This document shows positions 35,101-47,047 of a DNA stretch of 64,000 bases, piece by piece. Source of the stretch: Fagopyrum homotropicum (Eukaryota > Streptophyta > Magnoliopsida > Caryophyllales > Polygonaceae). Position numbers and translations under genes: made by a program. The notes under the pieces are model-generated. The model made no database searches and was not told the DNA's origin. It was given only the letters and a program-made list of their open reading frames with translations. Location of the stretch: assembly GCA_033239125.1 (NCBI GenBank), contig BSWB01000002.1, positions 7,039,001 to 7,103,000 of the forward strand. The letters are read 5' to 3'. The first letter of the stretch is position 1. Each line of letters opens with the position of its first letter.

Positions 35101-35337
35101 CGCAAATGTCTCAAAACAACGACATATATACATGTCGCAAAATTATTGACTAATGTGACATCTTAAGGTGTCACAATTTACTGTGACATGTCAAGGTGTC
35201 GCAATTGGCACATATGCCAATTGTGACGGCGAAAATTGTGACACCCTTACAGTGTGTCGCTGATCATATTTGCGAAACCTTAAGGTGTCGCTAAATGCTA
35301 TTAAAAGTGTCGCTTTAGACCCGCGTTTCTAGTAGTG
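32190..35337. mobile_element. Non-autonomous CACTA (En/Spm) transposon
   Basis: A 3.15-kb element with ends CACTACTAGAAAGGG and (reverse complement) CACTACTAGAAACGCGGG, flanked by the exact three-base duplication ATA (32187-32189, 35338-35340). The first 200 and last 320 bases contain many copies, in both orientations, of TGTCGCAA and TAAGGTGTCGC. These are the subterminal repeats that CACTA transposases bind. No transposase domain is readable. The interior has an exon-like open segment (33637-33847) and GC-richer stretches (about 32510-32770) that may be captured host sequence. Confidence 0.92.
33637..33847 (+). other. Exon-like open segment inside the CACTA element
   Basis: Seventy codons without a stop, rich in Lys and Ser (EDHKKRSSSSVAKYCAKK, THMAKKTRAQKAG), followed directly by a GTGAG splice-donor-like sequence and preceded by an AG. 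It could be a captured host exon, a remnant of a CACTA TnpA-like gene, or chance. No family recognised. Confidence 0.35.
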
Positions 35338-35340
35338 ATA

Positions 35341-36464
35341 AGTTGATAAATCACGTCTAAAGGTACCTTGAGATAAATTTTGAAAAGATTGATCTAATAA
35401 AAAAAAAAATTTATTGCTGATATAAATTAGACCTTTATATTTTTTGATAAATTTTTTACTTCAAAAATAATTAATGAAAGGGATTAAGGATAAATTGAAA
35501 ATATAAACCCTATAAAATCACTCTCAGTCTCCAATTAGGGTTTCCTCGCAGCCAAAATCGGTTACACGAAATCCTAACTGATTCCACAACCGTAGTTCGC
35601 CTTTTTCGTCTCGTCCCCGCCGAGTCCGTACTTCTTCGGAAGAGGGTGGTCGTCGGGCCGCACCAGAAGCACTTTCAATTTATCCAAAGTTTGAAACTCA
35701 CTTACAACAAGAATTTTATTTTCGACCTTGTGTACTCGACCTTGTGTAAATGACGGATCGAAATTATCAAATAATCCTTTGAATTAATCTTTTTAAATAA
35801 ATAAAAGGGGCCTAATTTATCACCTAATATATAAATGAGCCTATTTGATATTACATTAGACAAAACATACTTATTTAACCAACTCACCCATAAAATTTGA
35901 GAAGATTTTTGCTCAAATAATTTAGTGATATATATGTAGTTTAATTTAAATTTAAGTAAATATTCTAGCCAATAATATGAAGGCAATTGAGAAGGTTACA
36001 TAAATGGGCATAAAACTCTACTTTTGTTACGTAGTAGTTTAGAAAAAAGCACAAAAAAATAGTATTTCTCCTCCAATGAATGATATCTGGTGGTGAACTT
36101 ATGAACAACCTTACTCCGTATCTTTGGTGTTTTGGTGCATACATTTTTACAAAATTTTTCATAATTTAAAAATAATGTATGAATTAATAGTATATATAAT
36201 AATGTTTGAAGTAACATAATACTATATTTGAGCTAGTTATATATAAAAAGAATTGAACTAAAAAATATTTTAATAAAAGTGTAAAAATAATTGTCTATAT
36301 ATATGATGTCATATATTCATGCATAATATTAATATTAAGATTCATGCTTTTTATGTCTTTTTGATAACTTTGTGTGTTTATTTAGAGTAGAAAACATTCA
36401 TATTACATATTATGGTGTCTACTTCGGCTTATTTAAAGTATCATGCGTTCGAGGTCATTTATGG
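35341..36464. other. Spacer before duplication copy II
   Basis: No gene seen. 35520-35680 is GC-richer and looks like a 5' leader or gene fragment (AATTAGGGTTTCC, then a Pro/Ser-coding-like run), without a supporting frame. About 36026-36160 is a diverged third copy of the sequence found upstream of MLP genes 2 and 4 (27755-27870 and 42835-42960; shared CTCCGTATCTT). Confidence 0.4.
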
Positions 36465-37927
36465 CGTATTTCTAATCAAATATCAAAAGACGTGCCAAAA
36501 CACGAGAATTAGATCTTCCTTGAGGTCAAAAGTTGCATCGGAGAATCATACATATCCAAGAATCAAGTGGAATATCATAAGAATGGACCCAAAATGAGAC
36601 GTACACAAGAAGAATCCAACAATCACGTTGTTGGACTTTTCCCACGTTCTAAAGACGCCATGTCCACACCCTACCCACGGCTTTCTGGGCCGTGGTATGG
36701 CGGTCTATTGTCCATCTCCACCCCGAATCATGTTTTTCTTATGTGATCTGCACCAACTTGGAAGTGACTAGTCACCACGGCCATGGCCACACCATGCCCA
36801 CGGTGTACTAAGTCGTGGGTTGATTGTGTTATGTCGTCTTGTGACCGTCTCATTTAGGTAATCATTTACCGGAAATAGTATCTGATTGGGCTCTTTATTT
36901 GATGATTTATGGGCCGCATTTATGTACTATAAGTAGCTTGTTTTTTCAAATGTTAGAAGGGTTCAAACTTTTCTCTTTTGGAATCCTAGTTGAGACACGA
37001 GTTTTCCCTTGTTGGCAAGTGCAAAAGTGATGACAAGAAGTGGAGAAGATTGATTGGTTCAAATCCATTCCCTTGGTTTCGGGGCCATATATAACGGAAA
37101 GAGGAGCTGGTGGTCTTGTTGCAGCTTGTGGCCTTGCTTGCTGAGTTGCCTGTTGCCACTCTAATTCACCAAAGAACACTTTATTGGTGAATTTGTCGAG
37201 TTTTGTTGATTATTTCTTGCATCGTGGACCTTGCTTGAGATACTACACTTATTTATGCAAGTTTTATCTTTCATTTTATTTGCTTTGAAATTTATGTCTA
37301 CTATTGTCCCTTGTATACATTATTTTACAAATTTTAATGTATGACTAATTTATGACATTTAAGAATTGGTTGAACCCTATAACGAATTGATTTATAATCA
37401 TGTATATAAATTGTTGAGTGGAAATCAGCTAGTTGAGTTTTGCCCTAGTGACCTTATATGGCCTTGACCTTTACCCTAGGGCAAGTTCGAACATTTGTTG
37501 CAAATGTTGAGAAACAATGTTCACCTTGAGAATAGAAATATATTAGCTTTATGAGAAAACATATTGATTCTATTGAAGCTTAGAGGTTTGAATTTGATTT
37601 GGGGAGAGACGCTACATTTACCTCGAGGGTTCTCGGTTGTCACAAACTTACCGAATTTTTCACCTTTTTGGTTTTTTTTTCGAGAGTGTGACCAGATTTG
37701 GTTTTCTACATATTTCCTATATACCTAAAGGGTTTGACTTTTACCTTCGACAGTTGTCTGGTTGTCTTTGGGTTGACTACGGTCTTTATACATCGAGAGA
37801 TGTTAAAGGATATTTTTGTAGTTACCTTCATTTCTGCTTATTGATGTTCATTAATATTCATATACTTAGTTATTTATTGATTTATTATAGTGGTGATAGT
37901 TATTCCTTAGATTGTTTCCCTTATATT

Positions 37928-40017
37928 TGTAAGAGGTAGGATTTTTTAATTCTAATTAATGTAGATTAATTTAATCATTGAGAGTAATTGACCCATAACT
38001 CGCGACGATTTCGTAAGTGATGAGTATGAGTCCCACCATTATGTTCCTGGCGTAATTATGGGCTTATGGAGAATTTTTCACTTTTTCCCCCGGGTAATTA
38101 TTTTTACCCTCCGGTGTTATTTGGAGCATTTGGAAGCTTCAATTAATAAAAATGCAGTTGAGAGAAATGATCAGGGTATCGGACATGTCATAGATATGAA
38201 ATAACATGAAAAAGCAAAACGGCCAAAACAGTCGATATTTCGTTTCTTAGCGGCTAAGAAAGACAGCCTAGGAATACGCGTTTTCCAAGGCAGTTGGGGA
38301 ATAATTATCCCTACAATATTTTAGATTTATTATTCCAATTTCGAGAAGTTTGGAGGAGGGGGTTCAACCGCCTTTGGAACGGTTAAAGGATAATTATCGA
38401 CTTCGCTAAAGAATTATTATCGTCTTCGCTATAAATAGCGGAAAATCGTTTATTAATTCATTTTCTTTCACGTTTCCTTATAAAAGCTCTGATTTCTCTC
38501 AACCTTCAACTCAGATCTACTCTTCGTTTCTAATTCGATTTCAATTTCGTTTAAGTTTCTGGATTCCTCTCTTCATTCTCTTCATATCGGTACCGAGTTT
38601 TTGCATTTCCAAGAATATGAAGATCTGTTCAAGCATATATGTCACCTGCACGGTTCCGTCGCTCAAATTCCGGTTAATTTGATGTTGTCCATGCGTAGCT
38701 TGCGTCGTTGTGATTCCAAATCTTCTTTCAGATCGTCAATCGGGTTAGTAACGAATAAGTTCTGAATTTATTCGTTTTCCGTATTGCGATTTGGCCTAAA
38801 TTGACCTTAAGCTTGTCAAAATGGATAATTAGAAATTCCATTATGGTCGTTATATTATTCTGGTGTTTATGAGTTGTTTGTTTGATGAAATCTGGTGACA
38901 GGTGGGTTTAGAAATTGTCTACGGGCAATACGTTATTCTAGCGAAATTTAACTAATTAATTAAAGGTTAATTAATTAAATTAGGATTGGAATTGAGATTG
39001 AGGAATGTTGATTTTCTACTTTGAGATTTGAGGAATTGTGAGTTATGTTGAGATATTGAGGCTTAGTTGGTTGTGATGCTTATAGGTTGATTATGATCCT
39101 TATGAATACCTTGGGTCTAGGTGTGACCCCTTTGATTGATAGGAGATTGGATATCTCTTTATGCCTTGTTATTAGGCAGTGCTATCCTCCGGATCGGAGT
39201 TGATCGTGGTTGAGGTTATCTTGAGGTTGAGATAAGTTTGTAGGATTTACTTAGCTACCATTCCTATATTGGATGTATGCATGAGTGGTGTTTGTTATAT
39301 GTTTTATAGCATGCGATATTGAGTATTACCGCCCTATGTTTTATTGGATAGCCCCCTTGTAGTGATAGTGATATCCTTTCCCTTTCATCATGTAAGGAGT
39401 CTGGGAGGTTCTTTGTGGCCAAGCCAATACTGGTATACGGGATAGACACTTCATCACTCCCTTAGGGTACACGGGAAGTGTGCCGATACTATCCAGATGG
39501 ATATGGTACCTAGAGGCAAGGATGATATATTCCTCGTGTCACATATTTTCATCTATATATGTATATACCTTAAGTGTGTGACGTTATAAAGATAATTAAA
39601 TGGGTAAATGTGTCATAGCATGATTATGTTTTATGATTCCATGACATGTGTTTGTGCTTCTGCATTATCTTATATATGAATGGTTAGCTAACGGTTTATG
39701 TCGTGTTGTAGATGATTTGTAGGTTAGGAGGACTGCAGAGTAAACCAGATGGGTGATCCGCTGAGGGCTTCTGTACACTAGGTTGTGCGAGGGATTATGG
39801 GATGTTTTGTATATGTATGTTTACGAGTTGTTGTTTTGTACTCAACGGTGTTTTGTAAAACTCTGGTTGTATATATTTATACAGTATAATGCTTTTGTTT
39901 TAATATATTTGTGTCTTGTTGTAATATCCAATGAACTTGTTGTCAGGCTAGGGTCAGGATCCATTGTGAGATCCTAGCCCAGTGACGCCTCGAGTCCCGC
40001 GAATTCAGGGTGTTACA
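37928..40017 (+). mobile_element. Solo LTR copy C
   Basis: A 2,090-bp LTR from TGTAAGAGGT to AGGGTGTTACA with the exact five-base duplication ATATT on both sides (37923-37927, 40018-40022). The paralogous unfilled site survives at 23736-23740. A TATA box (CTATAAATAGCGG, about 38429-38441) and the following pyrimidine-rich leader show that transcription would run on the plus strand. The 3' third matches copies A and B. No internal retrotransposon sequence is attached. Confidence 0.95.
38429..38441 (+). promoter_or_regulatory. TATA box of solo LTR C
   Basis: CTATAAATAGCGG inside the LTR, followed by a pyrimidine-rich stretch. It is a likely U3/R promoter and could drive transcription rightward. 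Confidence 0.6.
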
Positions 40018-40743
40018 ATATTACTCTTCATCATCATCTTTGCTTGTTCCTTTGTCCTTTGACAACATAAACTTAAAAATCTAGGATTTTCTACCTTTGC
40101 TCCCTTCTTTTCTTCCTTTGACTTAGTTGAATTGTCTATTGTTACCACTAATACATAAGTAGCTTTTACCACCTTTCAATGTACAAAGATCGTTCCCAAC
40201 CTGTAGATATATGATCTCGTAGTTTCTACATATATAAGTCAAACCTCTTAGGAACTTAAGACACATATAGAAAATCAATTTGGCCAAGCTCTTGCAAAAA
40301 AGAAGAAAAATACAAAACCCATAAAACTATGATAGCTAGGAACCCTAAGGATACAAGTAGTTATCACTCCTCGTATATGGTTCAATATGAATTGGTCCAA
40401 TAGAATCAACACACTTTCGTACAAAAATGAATAAGGTCAAAATTGAAAACATCGGTTGATATCAATTCAACAATTCATAATTGAATAGAAAATTAATGAA
40501 TTTTAATTGCAAGTAGGAATAATAAATTCAGAATTGAATAGAAATCTTGCCTAAAACAATAAATTACCTCAAATTTGTAATCCAAAATGAAAGAGAAAAC
40601 GATAGCGTACAAAATTCAAAAACCAAGTGTTCTTGCTGAATTTCATTCAAAGGGGGAGAGGGAAAGGGATCAACACCAAATAATCCTCTAGGGTTGCAAC
40701 TTAAAGAAGAGAGGGAAGGACACCATATGAGAACCACTCCTCG

Positions 40744-41091
40744 GTGGGCCTAATAATAGACCTCAAAAATGATAGGGGATTGTACTCCCCTACGTATCCC
40801 AATGGGTGCCGGCCTCAGCATCTAAATAAGACACCCGACCATCTAGTCAATAAGTATGGGAGTACAACCCCTATCATTCGCCTCCAAGACATTGTTGATT
40901 ATGCACTCGACTATATATCTATCCACTCCATCATTTCTTATCAAAGTGCTCTTTCTGAGGCACAAATTTATGGTTCAGAGACATGGGAAGAAGCCAAACA
41001 TATGTTTCTTCATGGCCCGCTACCTACAACGACGGTCCAAGAAGGAGAGATGGACGCTCATTTGTGGAGCCAAACATATGTTTCTTTCTGA
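40744..41091 (+). pseudogene. Unrecognised reading frame conserved in both duplication copies
   Basis: An open stretch of about 115 residues containing YGSTTPIIRLQDIVDYALDY, then EEAKHMFLHGPLP and a GEMDAHLWS segment. The same sequence is present in copy I at about 24640-24930, but the frame there is broken by indels and stops, although EEA-HMFLHGPLP and GAHLWS can still be read. The nucleotide context suggests a remnant of a host gene or transposon gene. I do not recognise the family. Because the copy I version is broken, copy II is probably not functional either. Confidence 0.4.
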
Positions 41092-41449
41092 GGCAGTGAG
41101 GCACTGAGGAACATGGGACTCTTTAAGACCACTCTCGATCGAGGCAACTTTGTTAAGTAGCTAGGTTGTGGTAATATAAATGCAATTTAGTTTCGTTTAA
41201 ATCAATCGAAAACAATTATAATGGCAATATGATTGCATCAATCATATAACTGATTTAATAAAAGTGCCCGACGTACATATTACACAATCACACGAGTTGA
41301 ACTCTTACACAATATGCTCGTTCATAACAAGACATATATTGACCATACAAACATATTACAACACGAAATACATCATTTATTCATCGGAAGCATTGAAAAT
41401 GCTAGAATGATCGCTTGAAACTCGATTGATAACAATCGTGACCAGCCAT

Positions 41450-42266
41450 TTAGGCATTGAGGTGATGATCGTCGATGTGCTTGTTGATATTGAGTACAAA
41501 GTCCAACAACTTGGTCGGGTGAGGGACATCTTCGTGAATCTTTTCATACTCAAAGATCCACTTAACCTCTTTCTCGGTCGCATGGAGATGGGCGACGAAG
41601 CTACTATACTCTTCCAAGAGGTTACCTTCAATGATCCTGAAAGTCACCGTCTTGTTCTCCTCATCCACCTTCTCGACCACCTCCTTGGCAACATGTTCCT
41701 TCCCATCTACACGAAATTTAGTTGAAAATCAACATTAATTCAACGGTTCAAAACCAATTTTAACCATATATTTGATTTGATGTTGGTCATGTGAAAGTGT
41801 TAATTCAATTGTTTGAATGCAAAGTTCGATTATACTGATGACGTCAGCATATACGCTTAGAGAAGTTTCATCTATAAACTAATTGGCAACAGAAAAGAGT
41901 TCTCAAACTTAATATGCTAAGATCAATGAACTTATTAATGTAATCGATGTGGGATACACACGTTAACAATCAAAACTTTTAAATTGAAATTTTGTGAATA
42001 CCTGAATTTGAATCAGATCTGAACCGAATATTCAAAAATGTTTCAAATGATATATATTAATACTTATTAAGGTACATACCAAGAGTATAGTTCCAATAGA
42101 TGATGGAACCAGGCTTGCCAAATTCACCCTCATGAAGCTCACAACCTTGAATGTGAGAAGGAGAGATTTGGTTGATTTGGTGAGGCTTCTTAGCAAAGAA
42201 CTCATGGACATGATGTCCATGAGAGCTCACTTCAGATTCACCAATTAGCCTTCCCTTGAGACCCAT
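41450..42266 (-). CDS. MLP-like (Bet v 1 family) protein, gene 4
   Basis: Exon 1 is 42266-42080 (187 nt), the intron is 42079-41707 (373 nt, GT-AG), and exon 2 is 41706-41450 (257 nt) with the stop. The 147-residue product reads MGLKGRLIGESEV at the start and HPTKLLDFVLNINKHIDD near the end. It appears to differ from gene 2 by a single residue. Its intron is 175 nt shorter than that of gene 2, by indels, while exon lengths are unchanged. A TATA-like TTTATATAG lies near 42359-42367, about 95 bases upstream of the ATG. AATAAA (minus strand) lies at 41381-41376, about 70 bases beyond the stop. Solo LTR C is 1.4 kb downstream of the gene and pointed toward it, so antisense transcription from the LTR is possible in principle. 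Confidence 0.92.
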
Positions 42267-43544
42267 TTTCACTTACACTCAAAGATACTTTTGCAGAGAA
42301 TAGAGAAGAAGATATGTGTAGAATGGTATGGGATGAATTAACAAGACCTTATTCTTCTCTTTATATAGTAGTTCAGTCACAGAGCTAATGTATGACTGTA
42401 TAATTATGTGCAACTATTATGCTAATAATGCAAGTTCACATGTTTTCACTAGTTTCACGTTATGATTAAAATATTATAAATATATGTGCAATTATTATGC
42501 TAATAAAGAGTGGTTGAACCATTTGGATGTATATATTTGTGAATTCATCATGCATGACATAGACAAAATATTGGGTTTTCTTCTTCTTATAATATAAAGA
42601 TTTGTCCCCTAGTTAAAAATAGTATTTTTCTTCGGTGTTAAAATATATTGAAGATAATAAGCTCTCACCTCGAAATTTGTAAACATTTTGAGTCTAGTAT
42701 ATAAGATCGATGAACTATTCCTTCTATTCCAAATTGGTGACCCCCACTCTACCTGGTCCGTCTGTATCGGAATTTGACAAGATATGTTATGGGGTATGAT
42801 GATAGGTTAGTCTTTGACCCGGTGTGTAAGTAGTTTTAAGAAAAATTATGAGTGAGCATCCAATAATTGATATCCGGTGTTGAACTGACGAACAAATCTT
42901 GCTCCGTATCTTGGGGTTTGGTGTGAATTACATGACTTTGTGAGGAGTTCACTTGAATTTTTTTAATTTTTTATTATACAAAAAGCGGTCAAGATAAACT
43001 AAGAAGTTCAAACGAAAGTTCATTAGAAGATTGAGTACCATTTTTTTGATTAAATATTTATTTAGCCAATATCACTAACTAGGCTTTTAACAATATTATT
43101 TAATTAAGCATGTTCATAACATAATCTCATTTAATAAATATACTCTTAATAGAGTAAATGTAATAACTCTAATATAAAAATTAGAGGAAAATGGCCATAA
43201 AAAATCTAATTTACAAAATTCTTTCTATTTATCTTGAATATATATTTTTAATTTATGTTTAAAATTTTCATAGATTTTTGATACTTTAAATAATATTACT
43301 GTTTAATTTATTGTCTTGTAAGCCGTAACCTATTTAGTCAATATCAAAATAATTATGTTTATTTTAATTTCTTTTTAACTTATTTTCTTACGAACTAACA
43401 ATATATACAAATATTTAATTCAAAATCCATAAATACAATCGTAATATAGTATTCACACCTGAATCAACTACCATAATTTCCATATGATCGATTTAATGCC
43501 CAATCAGAAACGCATTCAGTTTATGCAATTCGTTGTATTTAATA

Positions 43545-43837
43545 CTTCCTCCGATCGTAAATAAATGACTTCCTAGGATTTAAATTTTGGTCAAATTTAA
43601 ATGTCGTTTTATGTTTTCAAGTTTATCAATTAAGAGAAAGTTGTGAGTATAGTTCTTGAAAATTGTTTTTATTAAATATTTTCATAATACAATATTCACT
43701 CATTGGTTTAAAAGGTGGTGAACATTTAATAAGTGATAAAATTGAGAAAAAAAACTTTATAAAATTAAGGTTGTTTAGGTGTTTTTTTAATAATTGTGTC
43801 AATGACTAAAAAGTCATTTATTTATGATCGGAGGAAG
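43545..43837. mobile_element. Stowaway-type MITE in duplication copy II
   Basis: A 293-bp element with ends CTTCCTCCGATCGTAAATAA and (reverse complement) CTTCCTCCGATCATAAATAA, flanked by TA (43543-43544, 43838-43839). The empty site is preserved in copy I at 28288-28289 (TATTTAATATATTTTTACAG). Confidence 0.93.
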
Positions 43838-44025
43838 TATATTTTTACAGTAAATAATATTTGAAATACTTATTTAAATATGGTAGTTGAGTAGTGTAAT
43901 TATTAATTGCAGAAAGATATCTTTCAAAAATGGTGTCTACATCCTATCTTCTCGATCGGCCCTCCCTTGGAAAAGAAAAATAGGATATCAAATCTAATCA
44001 TCATCATATAAAATATAGTTTATAA

Positions 44026-44566
44026 AAAAAATTATTGCAACAATAGTTTTTTTTGGGAGATTAGTGTTTTTAAAAGCTTTTCGAGGAGATTTTTGGATGG
44101 ATTTTAAGAAGTTAGTGTTGATAGCTTTGTGTGAGGGTGAGAAAATAAACCCGAGCCGTGAATTCGAAGATCCAATCAGGAAAAATCCGAATTCAAAAAT
44201 ATCTGATAGTTGGTGATTGGATCGGATATTCAATCCGGATAAATGTGTTGGATATCCGGGTACTCTCGAATTGAATTCGGATAGGACTTTTATATAATTA
44301 TCAGATGGATATCTTAGCCTTCGATCGGATCGGATATCTAAAAATGTCAACCCCTAGTTTTGTGAAGATTGGTGTGTAGCTTTCTCTTATTTCTTCCTAT
44401 TTTAGTATCGTTTCATATCTAAATATTTTAACATTTTAAAATTTTACAAAGTCTCCAATTTAAACTACTCAAACAACTGCCCAAAAAGATTTAACTACTA
44501 AAAGAGATTAAGCTAACGAAAAAGCTTGTGGTGCCGAATAGGCCCTTAGCACAATTGCTCCAAACA

Positions 44567-44598
<32 letters not shown>
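44026..44598. other. Spacer with TCGGAT-rich patch and poly-A run
   Basis: No gene. 44155-44350 repeats GGATATC/TCGGAT motifs and ends in CAACCCCTAG, like the end of a hAT-type MITE, but no matching left end was found. A run of 25 A bases lies at about 44574-44598, directly against the inverted repeat that begins at 44599. Confidence 0.4.
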
Positions 44599-44604
<6 letters not shown>

Positions 44605-45439
44605 TTTTGGTAACTAGGCCTTTTTGAAAAATTAGGGTAGTTACTAGACTTTTTAATGTTTCAATTAAGTAAATATACCCCAACCATTTGTATTTATTCT
44701 CAAACTTTACACACTCTTTTTTCAAGGGGTACATTTACTAAATTAAAAACTAGAAAAAGCCTAGTAAACCAAATTGTTTCAAAAAAAATCAAGCATTGTT
44801 GATAGTAAATTTTATTTAAAATACCGGGATGCGGATAGATTGACTTATCTCCTAGAGATTGTCTAGTTTAAAGCATCCTTACGCATAAAAACACAAAATT
44901 TGCGTTACACAAGCTCAAGGTTCGTCATTTACACAAGGTCGAAAATACAAATCTTGTAGTTAGTGAGTTTCAAACTCTGGATGACAAACCCACCCTCTCA
45001 CCCTTTTACCAGATAAACTAATTGAACTTGAGTATTTTGTTGTTATATTTTGTAAAGTTATACTTAAAATTTAATGTTAATACAATAGGTAATACACAAT
45101 GTTAATACACAATCTTAAATACACACTTAAATACACAACATTAATACACAATGTCAACCACACAAGTTTAACTCCATTGGTTAAAAATTGGCCCATTAAG
45201 TATAGTTATAAATATTGGGACATTTCCTGCAATTATAAATTTAGACCATATTCTGTAAATACTAAATTATAGACATTTCGTGCACTTCACAAAGTTATGG
45301 GTCATTTCCCTAAATATAACATGTACCAGTTACTGTTATAATCCTTTTAAGGGCCGATTTGTAAATTTAAAAAATGTGGGTCATTAACGTAATTATAAAG
45401 TATAGGTGCCCGTTTGTAATTGAGTCAAAATATGAGGAA

Positions 45440-45970
45440 ATCGTAGGTGATGCAGAACTCTGGTCGACAACGGTGAGATCTGGGGGCGGCGGTGGCTGAT
45501 TGCGAGGGCGGTGGCGGCCTCTTGCACTGAGGATGGAACAGGGTCGACAATGCATAACGGAGTCAAAAGTTTAGGCATGCATCTTCCTGCCTCGCCAACG
45601 AACTTGCAACAACCAATAAGCTCTCGACGGTGCAACCTTCGTCGCCAACTACCTTCGTCGGCGGAGTCCACATCGACTCGAGATGCCAACGGTGAGCATC
45701 GACTTCGTTGCCAATTGCCTTCGCCTGCGTATTCCCGCCTTCACCAACGTCCTGCAGCAACTGATATCGGTGAGACAGAAGCCTGCGAAACAGAGAAGAC
45801 GGCGGTCCCTGCGCGGAAACCCTAACTTCGACTTGCTCCTTCTCCTCCACTTCGACTTAATCCGACAACAACAGGGCGGTTCGTCAGCATCTGGGCTCAG
45901 AGGTTGCGAGAAAACCCTAACTACTTCTGGGCTCGACGGCTGCGAGGAAACCCCTTTCGGATGTGGAGTA
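45440..45970. other. GC-rich, gene-fragment-like patch
   Basis: Much richer in G and C than its neighbours and open in several frames on both strands (for example plus 45511-45825 and minus 45393-45689). The translations are low-complexity and match no family I know. Best read as a captured fragment of a gene's 5' region, or an old exon, and not as a gene. Confidence 0.4.
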
Positions 45971-46336
45971 TGTCGATCAAGGATGATTTTTATATGGTTT
46001 ATATTTTTGGTTTCCTCTTATATCCTTTCATTAATTTATTATAGAATTAAAGTTTTATCAAAAATTAGTAGAGCCTGTTCTGTATGAGCGATATAAAAAA
46101 AAAACCTCTATCTTGAATAATGACTTATGTTATCTTAGAATGATGCATTTTGTTAGTTTGGACGATAACTTTGTTTATTTTGCACGACGAATTATTTGAA
46201 TCACGTTGAAGTTGAATTCAACATTTAAAAGTTATGACATTTTCATAGCATTCTACAATTATGTGCCATATCAACACTAATGTATACATAGTAGCTAGTA
46301 AAGTATACATGCACTCATAAGTCATGGTGTCACAAC

Positions 46337-46970
46337 CAGGCCGGCCAATGAATTAGGGAGGCCCGTTCAAAATATCGGATTAAAAATTTGTTTAAAAATT
46401 AATTTTATTAATTTAAAATTAAAATCTATAATTAAAAATTAAATTATTAAATACATTAAAATGATAAGTTGATTATATATTTCATTATAATGCTAAAATA
46501 AATAAGATAATATATTTTTATAAACTAAATTTTCACCTTTTTACTAAACTTTTTACCTTATTTATATGCATATAAATATAAATTTTTTGGTGAAGTAGAC
46601 TCTTTTATAAAGAAATTTTACTTATAAATCATTAAATACAATATTGCTTCAAAATTTAGTTGATACAAAGTGGTCGGATATAAATAATAATGTTTATATT
46701 TATTTTAAAATTATTTTTCACAAAAATAATTATATATATTGGCAAGCATGCATCATGAAAAAGAAAAATGCGTTGGGTGTAGGACTCGCACAAGGGACCT
46801 AAGGGTTGAAAAAAAAACTTATACCTTGAAACCACTAAGACAAAGAGGTTTTGTGGGATTTATGTTTGAAACAATCATATATATTTATTGTTAAGAAATA
46901 AATTCTGAGGCCCCCTTCCGGCCTGGAGGCCCTGAGCGGTGGCTCACCTCGCACACCCTCAGGGCCGGCA
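46337..46970. mobile_element. hAT-type non-autonomous element
   Basis: A 634-bp sequence with GGCCGGCC-type ends (CAGGCCGGCC and, from the right, TGCCGGCCCTGAGG). The flanks GTCACAAC (46329-46336) and CTCACAAC (46971-46978) match at seven of eight bases, as in an aged eight-base hAT duplication. AT-rich interior with no gene. Confidence 0.65.
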
Positions 46971-47047
46971 CTCACAACTACCATATAATCACAACTCGTC
47001 AACTCGGTGAACTCGTGCATTATAATTTCAGTGGAACAAATAATAAA

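Larger units (their letters stand above)
36465..44025. repeat. Segmental duplication, copy II
   Basis: About 7.5 kb matching copy I (22430-28475). The extra length is mostly solo LTR C (37928-40017) and a Stowaway MITE (43545-43837), both absent at the precise corresponding sites of copy I. It contains MLP gene 4. The regions 36465-37922 and 40023-41110 are non-coding apart from the conserved frame at 40744-41091. Confidence 0.85.

Noticed and set aside
37637..37939. A 100-residue open frame rich in Phe and Tyr
   Set aside because: It runs into solo LTR C, is broken in the paralogous copy I, and looks like AT-rich noise.
44155..44350. Possible hAT MITE ending CAACCCCTAG
   Set aside because: No matching left terminus or eight-base duplication found.
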